Assembly: GCF_004000865.1 (NCBI RefSeq)
Contig: NZ_BIMB01000010.1
Coordinates: 62,001 to 126,000, forward strand
Direction of reading: 5' to 3'
Length of the DNA stretch: 64,000 nt
Source: Paenibacillus elgii NBRC 100335
GTDB taxonomy: Bacteria; Bacillota; Bacilli; Paenibacillales; NBRC-103111
Shown here one piece after another: positions 1-11,420 of this stretch (its first letter is position 1; every line of letters starts with the position of its first letter). The notes beneath the pieces were generated by a model. That model was not told the origin of the DNA and searched no databases. It was given only the letters and a program-made list of their open reading frames with translations. Both the position numbers and the translations under genes were made by a program.

Positions 1-216
1 CAAGCGAAGCGCGAAATCGCCGGGCTTCCGGAAGCAAAAGCCAGCCTGCTGCAAGGCCAACCTGCGGACTCCGTACTGGATTATGCAGGGGAGATCGGTG
101 CGGATCTTATCGTGATCGGAAGCCGGGGCTTGTCCGGCCTCAACGAATGGGTGCTCGGAAGCGTGAGCCATCATGTTGTGCAGCACGCCCGGATTCCCGT
201 CCTTGTCATAAAATAG
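1..216 (+). CDS. Universal stress protein UspA family, C-terminal part
   Basis: The window opens inside this gene. The last 71 codons are present, in frame from base 1, ending in TAG at 214-216. The visible part carries the nucleotide-binding motif of the UspA fold: a GSRG turn followed by GLNEWVLGS and the terminal IPVLVIK strand. This is the usual G-x2-G-x9-G-S pattern of ATP-binding Usp proteins. UspA proteins are small soluble dimers linked to stress survival. The N-terminal half and the promoter lie outside the window, so full length and domain number are unknown. Recognition of the family is secure; the specific role is not. Confidence 0.9.
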   Translation, partial: QAKREIAGLPEAKASLLQGQPADSVLDYAGEIGADLIVIGSRGLSGLNEWVLGSVSHHVVQHARIPVLVIK

Positions 217-320
217 GTTCGAAGCGCGTTCATGGCCAGCAATTTTGAAATAAAGCGGTTGACCGACCGGGATCATGCAGATACGCTGTGCTCATATCAA
301 ATTTTTCGGAATTGGTAAAT

Positions 321-383
321 AAAAAAGGACGTGCGCAGGAACCGCAATCGCCTTGGCGATCGTTCCGCGTACGTCCTCTTTCA
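321..383. terminator. Bidirectional terminator between uspA-like gene and cysK
   Basis: A long stem pairs the arm at 327-343 with the arm at 361-376. It is flanked by six A on the left and a T-rich CTCTTTC on the right. It lies between two converging genes and can stop transcripts from both sides; on the minus strand it is followed by a clean T run, so it best suits cysK. Confidence 0.7.
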
Positions 384-444
384 TTGCGCAGCTCCGCCCC
401 TCGGCGCCGCGCACTTCAGCATGCCACGCATGTCGCTCGCGCAG

Positions 445-1383
445 CTATTCCTCCTGATACAAGTCGGTCGACAAATAGCGCTCGCCCGAATCCGGCAGCA
501 GCACGACGATCGTCTTCCCTTCGTTCTCGGGCCGGATCGCCAGCTCCGTAGCGGCAAAGGCCGCGGCGCCCGACGACATGCCGACCAGCAACCCTTCCTG
601 CTGACCCAGCAGCCTGGAGGTCCGGTAAGCGTCGTCCGTGCGCACTTTGACGATCTCGTCGATGACGGACCGGTCGAACACTTCCGGCACGAAGCCCGCA
701 CCGAGCCCCTGGATGCGGTTAGGTCCCGGCTTGCCGCCGGACAGCACAGGCGAATCGTGCGGCTCCACCGCAACGATGCGTACGGCTGGATTGTGGCGCT
801 TCAGCACTTCGCCGACGCCCGTCACCGTTCCGCCGGTCCCGACGCCTGCGACAAAAATATCGACTTTGCCGTCCGTGTCCGCCCATATTTCTTCCGCCGT
901 CGTCTTCCGGTGAATCGCCGGATTGGCCGGGTTATTAAACTGCTGGGGGATGAACGAATGCGGAGTTTCCGCCGCCAGCTCGTCCGCTTTGCGGATCGCG
1001 CCCAGCATCCCTTCGCCGCCCGGCGTTAACACGACCTCCGCGCCGAGCGCCTTCAGCAGATTGATCCGTTCCCGGCTCATCGTATCCGGCATGGTCAAGA
1101 TCAGCTTATACCCCCGTGCAGCCGCTACGGATGCGAGGGCAATGCCGGTATTGCCGCTTGTCGGCTCGATGATGACGGACTCCTGCGGACGAATAAGTCC
1201 CCGCTCCTCCGCATCGATGATCATGGCATAACCGATTCGGTCCTTGACACTCCCGGCCGGGTTGAAAAATTCCAGCTTCGCCAGCAGCGTCGCTTTCAAT
1301 TCCTGTTTTTTATGATAATTGGACAATTCCAGCAAAGGGGTATTCCCGATCAGATCCGTTAAGTTTTTTGCGATGCGGCTCAT
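445..1383 (-). CDS. cysK: Cysteine synthase A (O-acetylserine sulfhydrylase)
   Basis: The product has 312 residues, the normal length for CysK. It makes L-cysteine from O-acetylserine and sulfide with a PLP cofactor in the cytoplasm. Visible motifs are the N-terminal IGNTPLLEL, the PLP lysine in [11 protein letters not shown], the substrate loop PTSGNTG, the phosphate-binding [10 protein letters not shown] and the C-terminal PDSGERYLS. An upstream in-frame ATG at 1401 exists, but GGAGG lies about seven bases before the ATG at 1381-1383, so the shorter form starting MSRIAKNL is preferred. It is transcribed alone, away from the speA-like gene. No regulator site such as a CymR box was identified. 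Confidence 0.95.
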   Translation of the reverse strand: MSRIAKNLTDLIGNTPLLELSNYHKKQELKATLLAKLEFFNPAGSVKDRIGYAMIIDAEERGLIRPQESVIIEPTSGNTGIALASVAAARGYKLILTMPDTMSRERINLLKALGAEVVLTPGGEGMLGAIRKADELAAETPHSFIPQQFNNPANPAIHRKTTAEEIWADTDGKVDIFVAGVGTGGTVTGVGEVLKRHNPAVRIVAVEPHDSPVLSGGKPGPNRIQGLGAGFVPEVFDRSVIDEIVKVRTDDAYRTSRLLGQQEGLLVGMSSGAAAFAATELAIRPENEGKTIVVLLPDSGERYLSTDLYQEE

Positions 1384-1552
1384 CTGTATTCCTCCATTCA
1401 TTCCGATTAACCCTATTCTTTTAATTACAATATATCATGATACTGCAACAACGATCGCGAGGTCAAACGACGCCTGACGGATAAGGCCGGCGCGGCATAC
1501 AAAGACGGTTAAACGATAGGTTCAAACTATGATTATGATACGAATAATTGAA

Positions 1553-1581
1553 TTGAACGATAGATCAGGTAGGCTTATACT
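1553..1581 (+). promoter_or_regulatory. SigA-type promoter for the speA-sufS-yggS genes
   Basis: TTGAAC at 1553-1558 and TATACT at 1576-1581 are separated by 17 bases. They lie 45 bases before the start codon of the decarboxylase gene. The fit to the vegetative consensus is good; start-site data are absent. Confidence 0.6.
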
Positions 1582-1626
1582 GGACTCCGTAAGTATATCA
1601 TCCAGAGAGAAAGAAAGGGAATCTTC

Positions 1627-4337
<2,711 letters not shown>

Positions 4338-4381
4338 CGGCGAATTCGGGCGGTAGAATTTATGAAGAGGAGGGGCGGGCG

Positions 4382-5077
4382 ATGGACGGCATATCGTCTA
4401 ATTTAGCCGCGGCCGAGCGCCGTATTCGGGCTGCGTGCCTTCGCGCCGGGAGGCGCCGGGAGGACGTCGGGATCATCGCCGTTACGAAATACGGCTCCGC
4501 CGATTTGACAGCGAAGATGCTGCAGCTCGGGATGGCGCACATCGGCGAAAACCGCTGGCAGCATGCGCAGCCGAAGTGGGAGGCGCTGGGAGGTCAAGGC
4601 ATCTGGCATTTTATCGGCCATCTGCAGACGAACAAAGTGAAGGACGTCGTCGGCAAGTTCGCGTATATCCATTCGTTGGACCGGATGTCGCTGGCGACGG
4701 AAATTCAGCGAAAAGCGGACGCCTTAGGCGAACCGGTCCGCTGCTTCATTCAAGTGAACGTGTCCGGGGAGGAGAGCAAATACGGCCTGCAGCCGGAGGA
4801 GCTTGTCCCGTTCGCGCGGCAGGTGTCCAAGCTGGATGCCGTACAGGTGGTCGGTTTGATGACGATGGCACCGCTGGACCGGGAAGCCGAGGCGGCCCGG
4901 CCCGTATTCCGCGGGCTGCGGCAGCTTCGCGACGAGCTGAACGAAGCGGGGGCGCTTAGGTACGAAGTCCGGCACCTGTCGATGGGCATGTCCGGCGATT
5001 TTGAAGTCGCGATTGAAGAAGGCGCTACATGGCTCAGGCTCGGCTCCGTCCTGTGCAAGCAGGAAGGCCAAGCCTGA
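4382..5077 (+). CDS. PLP homeostasis protein, YggS/PROSC family
   Basis: The gene encodes 231 residues of the alanine-racemase-like TIM barrel that binds PLP without known catalysis and buffers cellular PLP. The PLP lysine lies in IIAVTKYGS near residue 36. The family signatures IGENRWQHAQPKW, WHFIGHLQTNKVK and LSMGMSGDFEVAIEEG are clear. AGGAGG at about 4370 selects the ATG at 4382; a longer reading frame upstream overlaps sufS and is not used. The usual Bacillus homologue YlmE lies in the sepF cell-division cluster, so placement behind two PLP enzymes is notable and may reflect PLP handling. Confidence 0.9.
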   Translation: MDGISSNLAAAERRIRAACLRAGRRREDVGIIAVTKYGSADLTAKMLQLGMAHIGENRWQHAQPKWEALGGQGIWHFIGHLQTNKVKDVVGKFAYIHSLDRMSLATEIQRKADALGEPVRCFIQVNVSGEESKYGLQPEELVPFARQVSKLDAVQVVGLMTMAPLDREAEAARPVFRGLRQLRDELNEAGALRYEVRHLSMGMSGDFEVAIEEGATWLRLGSVLCKQEGQA

Positions 5078-5101
5078 CGCAAAAACGGCAAAAACGGCAA
5101 A

Positions 5102-5158
5102 AGCGGCAACCCCGCAGAGCGGTATCGTCATGCGCTCGGAGTTGCCGCTATTATTTTT
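5102..5158 (+). terminator. Terminator after the yggS-like gene
   Basis: AGCGGCAAC at 5102-5110 pairs with GTTGCCGCT at 5141-5149, followed by ATTATTTTT. The loop region could form an inner GC hairpin. It lies between converging genes. Confidence 0.65.
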
Positions 5159-5173
5159 CAGCAGGTGGCCGGG

Positions 5174-6916
5174 TTATCCCAAATGAAGCTCCTTCATTTT
5201 GTTGTACAGAGTTCCCCGGGAGATGCCCAGCAGCTTGGCAGCGGCGCTCTTGTTGCCGAGCGTCTTGGCCAAGGCGTCTTCGATTAACGATTTTTCCTCT
5301 TCCTCGGTATTCCGCGTTTTCAGGATTCGCAATTGCTGGTCGGGCTGCTCCGCTTTGGGCTTGTCCAGCTGCGGCTGCTCCTTTTGCAAATGCGCAGGGA
5401 GATTGGTCATCGTAATGCGTTCGTTTTCGCTAAGAATCAGACATCGCTCCACGACGCTCGTCAGCTCGTTGATATTCCCCGGCCAATCGTAATTGGAGAA
5501 CGCGAGCATAACTTCGGGGTCAAGCTGCGGAACCGGCTTTTGATACTGCAGCGCGAATTGTCTGACGAACGTTTGAACCAGCGAAGGGATGTCTTCCTTT
5601 CGCTCGCGAAGCGCAGGCAGCGCGATGGAAATGACGTTCAGCGCGTAATATAAATCGGACCGGAACAGCTGCTTTTCGACCATCTTCTGAAGGTCCTGAT
5701 CGGTCGCCGCGATGATGCGGGCATGCACCGGAATGGGCACGGTCCCGCCTGTCCGGACGACCGTTTGCGTCTGAATATACTGCGACAGCTTCGCTTGAAT
5801 GTCGGGTGGCAGCCGGTCGATCTCGTTCAGGAACAGCGTGCCTTGATCGGCCAATTCCAATTTGCCGGCGCTGCCGGTCGGATTCCCCGAGAAGGCGCCC
5901 CCTTGAAAGCCGAAAAGCTCCGTTTCCAGCAATCCTGCAGGAACGGAACCGCAATGCAGTGTCATGAACGGCTTATCGGCCCGCGGGCTCGCTTGATGGA
6001 TCACTTGGGCGAGCTGCTCCTTGCCCACCCCGGCTTCCCCAATGACCAGCAAAGGATTTTCGGCCCCAGCCACTTTTCGCGCCAGCCGGATCGCATTGCC
6101 GATCAGCTCGCCTTTGCCCTTGATGAAGGAAAAGGGGTCCTCCTGGCTCGCCTGTTCGTCGAAGCGCGCCATATGGGTCGAGGAAAGCTCGTCGTTCAGA
6201 CGGACCAATTGGGTGATGTCCTGCTCCGTGGCAATCCCGCCGATAATATGACCGTTATAATCCACAACGGGAGAAGCGTTAACGAGCACGTGGTTGCCGG
6301 GACGCGGACGGTGATATGTATTCCGGATCATCCGGCCTTCGTCCAGCATCCGGAGCACCATAAGCGCTTCCGGCTGGAAATGCTCGCCGATGCGTCTTCC
6401 CAATATATTTTTCTTGGCGATGCCGTACGTCTCTTCGGCGACGGTATTCCAGCAGATCACCGTGCCGGTTTGGTCGACGACCGTGACCGCATCGGTTACC
6501 GTTTCGGCCAGCGTGAGGAAGTAGGAGGCAAGCCGCTGCTGTTCTTTATATACAAAAGCCAACAGCTCGGCCATGTAGCTGTAGCCGACCACGGCTTCGT
6601 CCGCTTCCCGGAAGATGATAGGTCGCTGGGTTTCGGCAGGCAGCCGTAAGAAGCTTTCATAGTTCCCGGCGGCAGCCTCCGAATAGGGGAGAACGGTTGA
6701 CAGCAGATTCGGGCTGCCGGGCAATTCGTCGACCGTTTTGTCATGCCCGTGCTCGAAAAGCCAAAGGTCCCCGGCGGTAAACAAGTAAGCGCCGTTATCC
6801 TTCAGGATGCAGACGGCGGCGTCCTGTCGCAGATGTGTCGAAATGTCGCCGATTGTCGAATGAAGAGGGAGCATATGCAGTTGTCGATGAATAGGTAATT
6901 GTTCAGCATTGAACAT
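5174..6916 (-). CDS. NtrC-type regulator with PAS and AAA+ domains, degenerate sigma-54 motifs
   Basis: The protein has 580 residues. Residues about 20-65 look CBS-like, a PAS domain follows at about 131-240, then an AAA+ domain at 265-500 and a Fis-type helix-turn-helix at 541-575. Walker A is GEAGVGKE (293-300). The sigma-54 contact loop normally reads GAFTGA and is GAFSGN here (340-345). The Walker B aspartate is replaced by asparagine in GTLFLNE (N364). The second finger arginine of FRxDLxxR is alanine (A425), while R419 remains. The gene is divergent from the liv-put genes, which it probably controls. A TGTTCA-N4-TGAACA repeat overlaps its start codon, suggesting autoregulation. I found no clear -24/-12 promoter nearby. 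Confidence 0.85.
   Translation of the reverse strand: MFNAEQLPIHRQLHMLPLHSTIGDISTHLRQDAAVCILKDNGAYLFTAGDLWLFEHGHDKTVDELPGSPNLLSTVLPYSEAAAGNYESFLRLPAETQRPIIFREADEAVVGYSYMAELLAFVYKEQQRLASYFLTLAETVTDAVTVVDQTGTVICWNTVAEETYGIAKKNILGRRIGEHFQPEALMVLRMLDEGRMIRNTYHRPRPGNHVLVNASPVVDYNGHIIGGIATEQDITQLVRLNDELSSTHMARFDEQASQEDPFSFIKGKGELIGNAIRLARKVAGAENPLLVIGEAGVGKEQLAQVIHQASPRADKPFMTLHCGSVPAGLLETELFGFQGGAFSGNPTGSAGKLELADQGTLFLNEIDRLPPDIQAKLSQYIQTQTVVRTGGTVPIPVHARIIAATDQDLQKMVEKQLFRSDLYYALNVISIALPALRERKEDIPSLVQTFVRQFALQYQKPVPQLDPEVMLAFSNYDWPGNINELTSVVERCLILSENERITMTNLPAHLQKEQPQLDKPKAEQPDQQLRILKTRNTEEEEKSLIEDALAKTLGNKSAAAKLLGISRGTLYNKMKELHLG
6900..6915. promoter_or_regulatory. Candidate operator 1, TGTTCA-N4-TGAACA
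   Basis: A perfect inverted repeat with 6-base arms, TGTTCA-GCAT-TGAACA, spans the first codons of the NtrC-type regulator. The same half-sites and spacing recur at 7015-7030. Binding here could block the regulator's own expression. Confidence 0.5.
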
Positions 6917-7012
6917 AGGCAGCCTCGCATGAGTTTTATAATTAAATTAACATGAAAGAGAACGGGTTACAACTGAATGCAAGCGGTCTTTTGGATTATT
7001 TATCATGCAAAA

Positions 7013-7032
7013 TATGTTCATTTTTGAACATA
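7013..7032. promoter_or_regulatory. Candidate operator 2, TATGTTCA-N4-TGAACATA
   Basis: A perfect inverted repeat with 8-base arms around TTTT lies in the 552-base AT-rich gap between the regulator and livK. It repeats the motif of the site at 6900-6915 and is the best candidate for an upstream activator site. The rest of the gap (7033-7414) is AT-rich and holds two AGTATGTA direct repeats near 7064 and 7085. I see no gene in it. Confidence 0.55.
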
Positions 7033-7414
7033 AAGAACGAACGATAAAAGTTTTTTTGTCAATAGTATGTACAAAATAGAAATAAGTATGTATAATTTGA
7101 TGCATAAAAGATGAAAAAAATGATAAATAAGGGAAATTAAGAGAGAAATAAAGCGATTTTGCATAACTGTGCCGTCTCATAAAAGAATCCTTGCAAGCTT
7201 TAACTTCAAACCATGCATCAGATTTGAAACTTCATCTTAAACAGTCCACTACACTCCATCGATTGAACCCTGCTTCTCTCCGACACCATGCTGTTCATCA
7301 AGCCATTCATGCTTTGTTGTCCATCGTTGATGTATCCATTTGCTTTAATATTGCGACGCTTTGCTGTATAACGGTAACGAAAGCTTGCTGAGAATCCCAT
7401 ACAAAAGGTTTGTG

Positions 7415-7436
7415 AAAGCGATTACTTTGTCGCTTT
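7415..7436. promoter_or_regulatory. Inverted repeat just upstream of livK
   Basis: AAAGCGA at 7415-7421 and TCGCTTT at 7430-7436 form a perfect 7-base inverted repeat with an 8-base centre, ending 15 bases before the GGGAGG ribosome binding site of livK. It could be an operator or a leader hairpin. Confidence 0.4.
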
Positions 7437-7468
7437 ATAAAATAATATTCGGGAGGTCGTCTGACAGG

Positions 7469-8635
7469 ATGAAAAAGCAAACGGCAATTGGAATCGGTGC
7501 GGTTATGTTAAGCATGCTAGCGATTACGGCTTGTGGAGGGAATCCCGACGGAGCGAAGCCTGCGACAGGTTCGGCGGAAGGATCGGCCTCGGGCAAGGAA
7601 ATTAAAATCGGGATGATGTTCGCGCTAAGCGGCAACGAGGCCAAAATGGGCCAGGACATGAAGCAGGCGGCGGAGCTGGCAGCCGAGGAGATCAACGCCG
7701 CCGGCGGGATTAACGGCAGCAAAATCAAGCTTGTCGCCCAGGACGACGCTTGCGATCCGCAGACCGCTACGGCTGCCGCCAACAAGCTCGTCTCCGAAGG
7801 CGTAACCGCCGTCGTCGGCGGCTATTGCTCCGGTGCGGCCATCCCGGCCACCGGCGTGTTCCATCAAAACGGCATCCCGATGGTCGTAACGGCAGCCGAC
7901 TCGCAAAAAATCGCCGATCAGAAATTTCCGGAAATCTTCATGATGAACGGCACGGGGCAGCATCAGGCGCAAAAGGCGACGGAGCATATGGTCAATAAGA
8001 ACGGAGCGAAAAAAGTTGCGATCATTCACGATAACTCCGCTTTCGCCAAAGACTTGGCGGAAGTGACGAAGAAGCAGGTGGAGAGCGCCGGTTCGAAAGT
8101 CGTCGTATTCGACGCCGTGAACCCGGACGAATCGGACTTCTCCTCGCTGGTGTCCAAGCTGAAGCAAGCGCAGCCCGACGCGACATACTGGACGGCTTAC
8201 TATAAGGGCGGCGGCCTGTTCATTAGGCAGTTCAAGCAGCAAGGCGTTTCCGGCATCATCGGAGTCGGCGACGGAGCGAACGACAAGATGCTGATCGACA
8301 TTGCCGGTAAAGATGCGGCCGAAGGCACGTTCATCACGGGCAGCCCGGCGGCGGAATTCCTGCCGGAGGCGAAGAAATTCATCGATGATTATAAAGGCAA
8401 GTTCTCTCAGGAGCCGGGCCCGTACTCCGCTCTGCAATACGAAGGGATTAAGGTGATGGCCGATGCCATCAAACGCGCCGGCTCCATCGACAAGAAGGCG
8501 ATTACCGAAGCTTTGGCCAAAACCGATTTAAAAACGCTCACCGGGCAAGTTTCCTTTACCCCGCAGGGCACGTTGACGAAGTCCAACTTTGTCGTGCTGC
8601 AAGTCAAAGGGGGCACATTTGCTCCATCGAAGTAA
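7469..8635 (+). CDS. livK: Branched-chain amino acid ABC transporter, substrate-binding lipoprotein
   Basis: The product has 388 residues. It begins with a lipoprotein signal peptide whose lipobox is ITAC, giving a lipidated C22, followed by a Gly/Ser/Ala-rich linker. The mature part is a type 1 solute-binding protein of the LivK family: KIGMMFALSGNEAKMGQDMK, the AAEEINAAGGINGSKI hinge and the C-terminal FTPQGTL. In Gram-positives it is tethered outside the membrane and delivers an amino acid to LivHM. GGGAGG stands before the ATG at 7469. It is the first gene of livKHMGF. The true substrate may be leucine/isoleucine/valine, proline or a urea/amide compound; the putBC genes downstream favour an amino acid. 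Confidence 0.9.
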   Translation: MKKQTAIGIGAVMLSMLAITACGGNPDGAKPATGSAEGSASGKEIKIGMMFALSGNEAKMGQDMKQAAELAAEEINAAGGINGSKIKLVAQDDACDPQTATAAANKLVSEGVTAVVGGYCSGAAIPATGVFHQNGIPMVVTAADSQKIADQKFPEIFMMNGTGQHQAQKATEHMVNKNGAKKVAIIHDNSAFAKDLAEVTKKQVESAGSKVVVFDAVNPDESDFSSLVSKLKQAQPDATYWTAYYKGGGLFIRQFKQQGVSGIIGVGDGANDKMLIDIAGKDAAEGTFITGSPAAEFLPEAKKFIDDYKGKFSQEPGPYSALQYEGIKVMADAIKRAGSIDKKAITEALAKTDLKTLTGQVSFTPQGTLTKSNFVVLQVKGGTFAPSK

Positions 8636-8697
8636 GTACTCGAACGTGAGGCATGTGAGGAGCGTGCCGTGTATTTTTTTCAAAAAGGAGCGGTCCG

Positions 8698-9612
8698 ATG
8701 GAACTTCAGCTTACCACTGACATTTTTGTGCAGCAGTCGATTAACGCCTTGATCGTAGGCTCCTTTTATGCCTTGATTGCGCTCGGTTATTCGATGGTAT
8801 ACGGCATCATCAAGCTGCTTAATTTTGCCCATGGCGATTTGTTCATGGTCGGCGCTTTCGTCGGCTACACGGTATTGGCCAAGCTGACCGGCACAGGGGA
8901 AAGCTTGCTGGGGATGGGATTGGCTTTTGTCATCGCGATGATCGTCACCGGATTTTTGGGGATGGGAATCGAACGAATCGCCTACAGGCCGCTGCTGAAG
9001 GCTCCCCGTTTATCGATACTGATTACCGCGGTCGGCATGTCGCTGGTGCTTGAAAATACGATTATGGCGGCCTATGGCGCCAAGCCGTATATCATGCCCG
9101 TGACGTTGCCGACGACAGGGTTCTCGCTGCTTGGCGTCAAAATTACGTATGCCCAGATTGGAATCATCGCCGTTTCGGCGCTCCTTATGTTCGCTTTACA
9201 GTTGTTCATCCATCGGACGATTTACGGCAAAGCGATGCGGGCGATTGCGATCGATCCGACGGCCAGCAGTCTGGTCGGCATCAACGTGACGAAAGTGATT
9301 TCGTTGACGTTTTTTGTCGGCTCTTTTCTGGCTGCTGCCGCCGGCATGATGAATGCGAGCTATTACGGCAGCCTTACGTTTACGATGGGCTTTATTTTTG
9401 GCATGAAGGCCTTTACGGCCGCCGTCATCGGCGGAATCGGCAGCATTCGCGGGGCAATGCTCGGCGGCATGACGCTCGGCGTGCTGGAGACGATCGGTAC
9501 GTACCAATTCGGCGGCGAATGGAAGGACGTCTTTGCGTTCTTCATTCTTATCGCCTTGCTGGTGGTCAAACCGACGGGCATTTTAGGCCAAAAAGTGACG
9601 GAAAGGATGTAA
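8698..9612 (+). CDS. livH: Branched-chain amino acid ABC transporter permease LivH
   Basis: This 304-residue polytopic protein has about eight hydrophobic segments and the family landmarks GSFYALIALGYSMVYGIIKLLNFAHGD at the N-terminus, the motif AIDPTASSLVGIN in the cytoplasmic loop that contacts the ATPases, and GGIGSIRGAMLGG near the C-terminus. It forms the membrane channel with LivM. AAAAGGAGCGG precedes the ATG. It lies 62 bases after livK, a gap long enough for a processing site or partial terminator, as is usual between binding-protein and permease genes. livM follows after four bases. Confidence 0.93.
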   Translation: MELQLTTDIFVQQSINALIVGSFYALIALGYSMVYGIIKLLNFAHGDLFMVGAFVGYTVLAKLTGTGESLLGMGLAFVIAMIVTGFLGMGIERIAYRPLLKAPRLSILITAVGMSLVLENTIMAAYGAKPYIMPVTLPTTGFSLLGVKITYAQIGIIAVSALLMFALQLFIHRTIYGKAMRAIAIDPTASSLVGINVTKVISLTFFVGSFLAAAAGMMNASYYGSLTFTMGFIFGMKAFTAAVIGGIGSIRGAMLGGMTLGVLETIGTYQFGGEWKDVFAFFILIALLVVKPTGILGQKVTERM

Positions 9613-9616
9613 AGGT

Positions 9617-10621
9617 ATGGAAAATGCGACGAAACAAACCGTTGTTTTAAACCGTCCGAAAATCAATGCCAAAACCTCGGCGCTCGCGGTGCTGATGGTG
9701 CTGGCCGCGTTTTTCCCTTTCTTCGCCGGGCCTTATTGGCTGGACGTCGGCTTTCTCGCCGTGTTCTATATCGTTCTCGGGCTCGGATTGAACGTCGTTG
9801 TCGGCTACGCCGGGCTCCTCGACCTCGGGTATTCCGCGTTTTTCGCGGTCGGCGCTTATACGACGGGCATTTTCATGACGCAGTTTCACATGAATTTTTT
9901 TCTGGCCCTTGCGCTTAGCGGTATATTCGCCGCCGTGGCCGGCCTCATAATCGGGGCGCCGACCCTCCGGCTGCGCAGCGACTATCTGGCGATCGTCACA
10001 TTAGGTTTTGGCGAAATTGTCAAAATATCGGCCAAAAATCTCGAATTTACCGGCGGAGCGTCCGGGATTTACGGCATCCTGAGTCCGTTTCCCGCTCCGA
10101 CGACCTTCATGGGCGTTACGATCAACAACCTGACGTACTGCTATTGGGCGATACTGATTTTGGTGGTCCTTGCGATCGTGGCTTCCAAGCGGCTCGGGCA
10201 ATCGAGAATCGGGCGTTCTTGGGCGTACATCCGGGAGGATGAGGACGCGGCGGAAGCGATGGGCATCAATCGGGTGCGCAGCAAGCTGGCCGCTTATTCG
10301 GTGGGAGCTTTTTTCGGCGGACTGGCCGGCGCGGTGTTTGCGGTCAAAATGACGGCGATCGCGCCCGAAAGCTTCAATTTCATGCAGTCGGTCATGATTT
10401 TGCTGGCGGTCATCCTGGGTGGTTTGGGCCGGATTTCCGGCGTTGTGATCGGCGCGATCATCGTCATTGTTCTTCCCGAGTCGCTTCGGGATTTGAATAA
10501 GCTCATTCAATTGGATGTGGATATCGACCGGTACCGTTTCCTTGTTTTTGGGGTCGCGCTGGTGATCCTGATGATTTTCCGTCCGCAAGGACTCGTTCCC
10601 GAGAGCCGGGGCAAAGAATAA
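9617..10621 (+). CDS. livM: Branched-chain amino acid ABC transporter permease LivM
   Basis: The second permease has 334 residues, with a charged N-terminal tail followed by hydrophobic segments. Family landmarks are YIVLGLGLNVVVGYAGLLDLGYSAFFAVGAY, GAPTLRLRSDYLAIVTLGFGEI, and the coupling-helix motif IREDEDAAEAMGINRVRSKLAAYSVGAFFGGLAGA. The C-terminal end FRPQGLVPE is typical. Its start lies four bases after livH and its Shine-Dalgarno sequence overlaps the livH stop region, so translation is probably coupled. It works with LivH, LivG and LivF at the cytoplasmic membrane. Confidence 0.93.
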   Translation: MENATKQTVVLNRPKINAKTSALAVLMVLAAFFPFFAGPYWLDVGFLAVFYIVLGLGLNVVVGYAGLLDLGYSAFFAVGAYTTGIFMTQFHMNFFLALALSGIFAAVAGLIIGAPTLRLRSDYLAIVTLGFGEIVKISAKNLEFTGGASGIYGILSPFPAPTTFMGVTINNLTYCYWAILILVVLAIVASKRLGQSRIGRSWAYIREDEDAAEAMGINRVRSKLAAYSVGAFFGGLAGAVFAVKMTAIAPESFNFMQSVMILLAVILGGLGRISGVVIGAIIVIVLPESLRDLNKLIQLDVDIDRYRFLVFGVALVILMIFRPQGLVPESRGKE

Positions 10622-10640
10622 GCGATCCGAGGTGAGCCAT

Positions 10641-11420
10641 ATGGCGAACATGCGAATTTCCAATCTGCATCTCCAATTCGGCGGATTGACGGCCGTGAAC
10701 AATTTGAGCTTTGAGATTCCGGACAATGCCGTAATGAGCGTCATCGGGCCAAATGGGGCGGGGAAAACGTCTTTGTTCAATATGATTACGGGCTTTTACC
10801 GGCCGACGCGCGGCGAAATTTTATTCGACGGCATAAATATCGTCGGGAAGAAACCGAGCCGGATTACGTCGATGGGCATGGCCCGGACTTTTCAGAACCT
10901 GCGCGTATTTCCGAACCTGACGGTGCTGGAGAACGTAATGGCGGGCATGCACTCCAGAACGAAGCAAGGGCTGTTGGGAGCGCTGCTGCGCACGCCCGGC
11001 CACCGCAAGGAGGAAGCCTGGATTCGGCAGGTGGCCGAGGAGTGCATCCGTTTTGTCGGGATTGAAGCGTACACCAACAGGCTGGCCAAGAACCTGCCTT
11101 ACGGCGCCCAGCGCTATCTGGAAATTGCGCGAGCTTTGGCGATTCAGCCGAAAATTCTTTTTCTGGACGAGCCGGCGGCGGGCTTCAATTTCAGTGAAAA
11201 GCGGGATCTGATCGGTCTGATCGGTCGAATCCGCGAAGCTTACCGCATTCCCGTCGTCTTGATCGAGCACGATATGGGACTGATCAATCAGGTTTCCGAT
11301 CACATGATGGTGCTGAATTACGGGCAAAAGCTTGCGGAAGGCACGCCGCAGGACGTGCTGAACGATCCCCGGGTGATCGAAGCGTATCTGGGTAAAGAAG
11401 AGGAGGAGGAGGCGGGATGA
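10641..11420 (+). CDS. livG: Branched-chain amino acid ABC transporter ATPase LivG
   Basis: A 259-residue ATPase. Walker A is GPNGAGKT, the signature is LPYGAQRYLEIARAL (LivG proteins use LxYGxQR rather than LSGGQ), Walker B is ILFLDEPAAG, and the switch histidine is in VVLIEHDM. GAGGTG just upstream points to the ATG at 10641; an in-frame GTG at 10632 lies inside that ribosome binding site and is less likely. It follows livM after 19 bases and overlaps livF by four bases (ATGA), which suggests coupled translation and equal amounts of the two ATPases. Confidence 0.93.
   Translation: MANMRISNLHLQFGGLTAVNNLSFEIPDNAVMSVIGPNGAGKTSLFNMITGFYRPTRGEILFDGINIVGKKPSRITSMGMARTFQNLRVFPNLTVLENVMAGMHSRTKQGLLGALLRTPGHRKEEAWIRQVAEECIRFVGIEAYTNRLAKNLPYGAQRYLEIARALAIQPKILFLDEPAAGFNFSEKRDLIGLIGRIREAYRIPVVLIEHDMGLINQVSDHMMVLNYGQKLAEGTPQDVLNDPRVIEAYLGKEEEEEAG

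Noticed and set aside
331-1029. Long plus-strand reading frame opposite cysK
   Set aside because: It is the antisense shadow of a clear cysK gene, with arginine-rich composition and no ribosome binding site.
6917-7468. Sigma-54 -24/-12 promoter before livK
   Set aside because: GG and GC doublets occur, but none with the required ten-base separation and flanking consensus.
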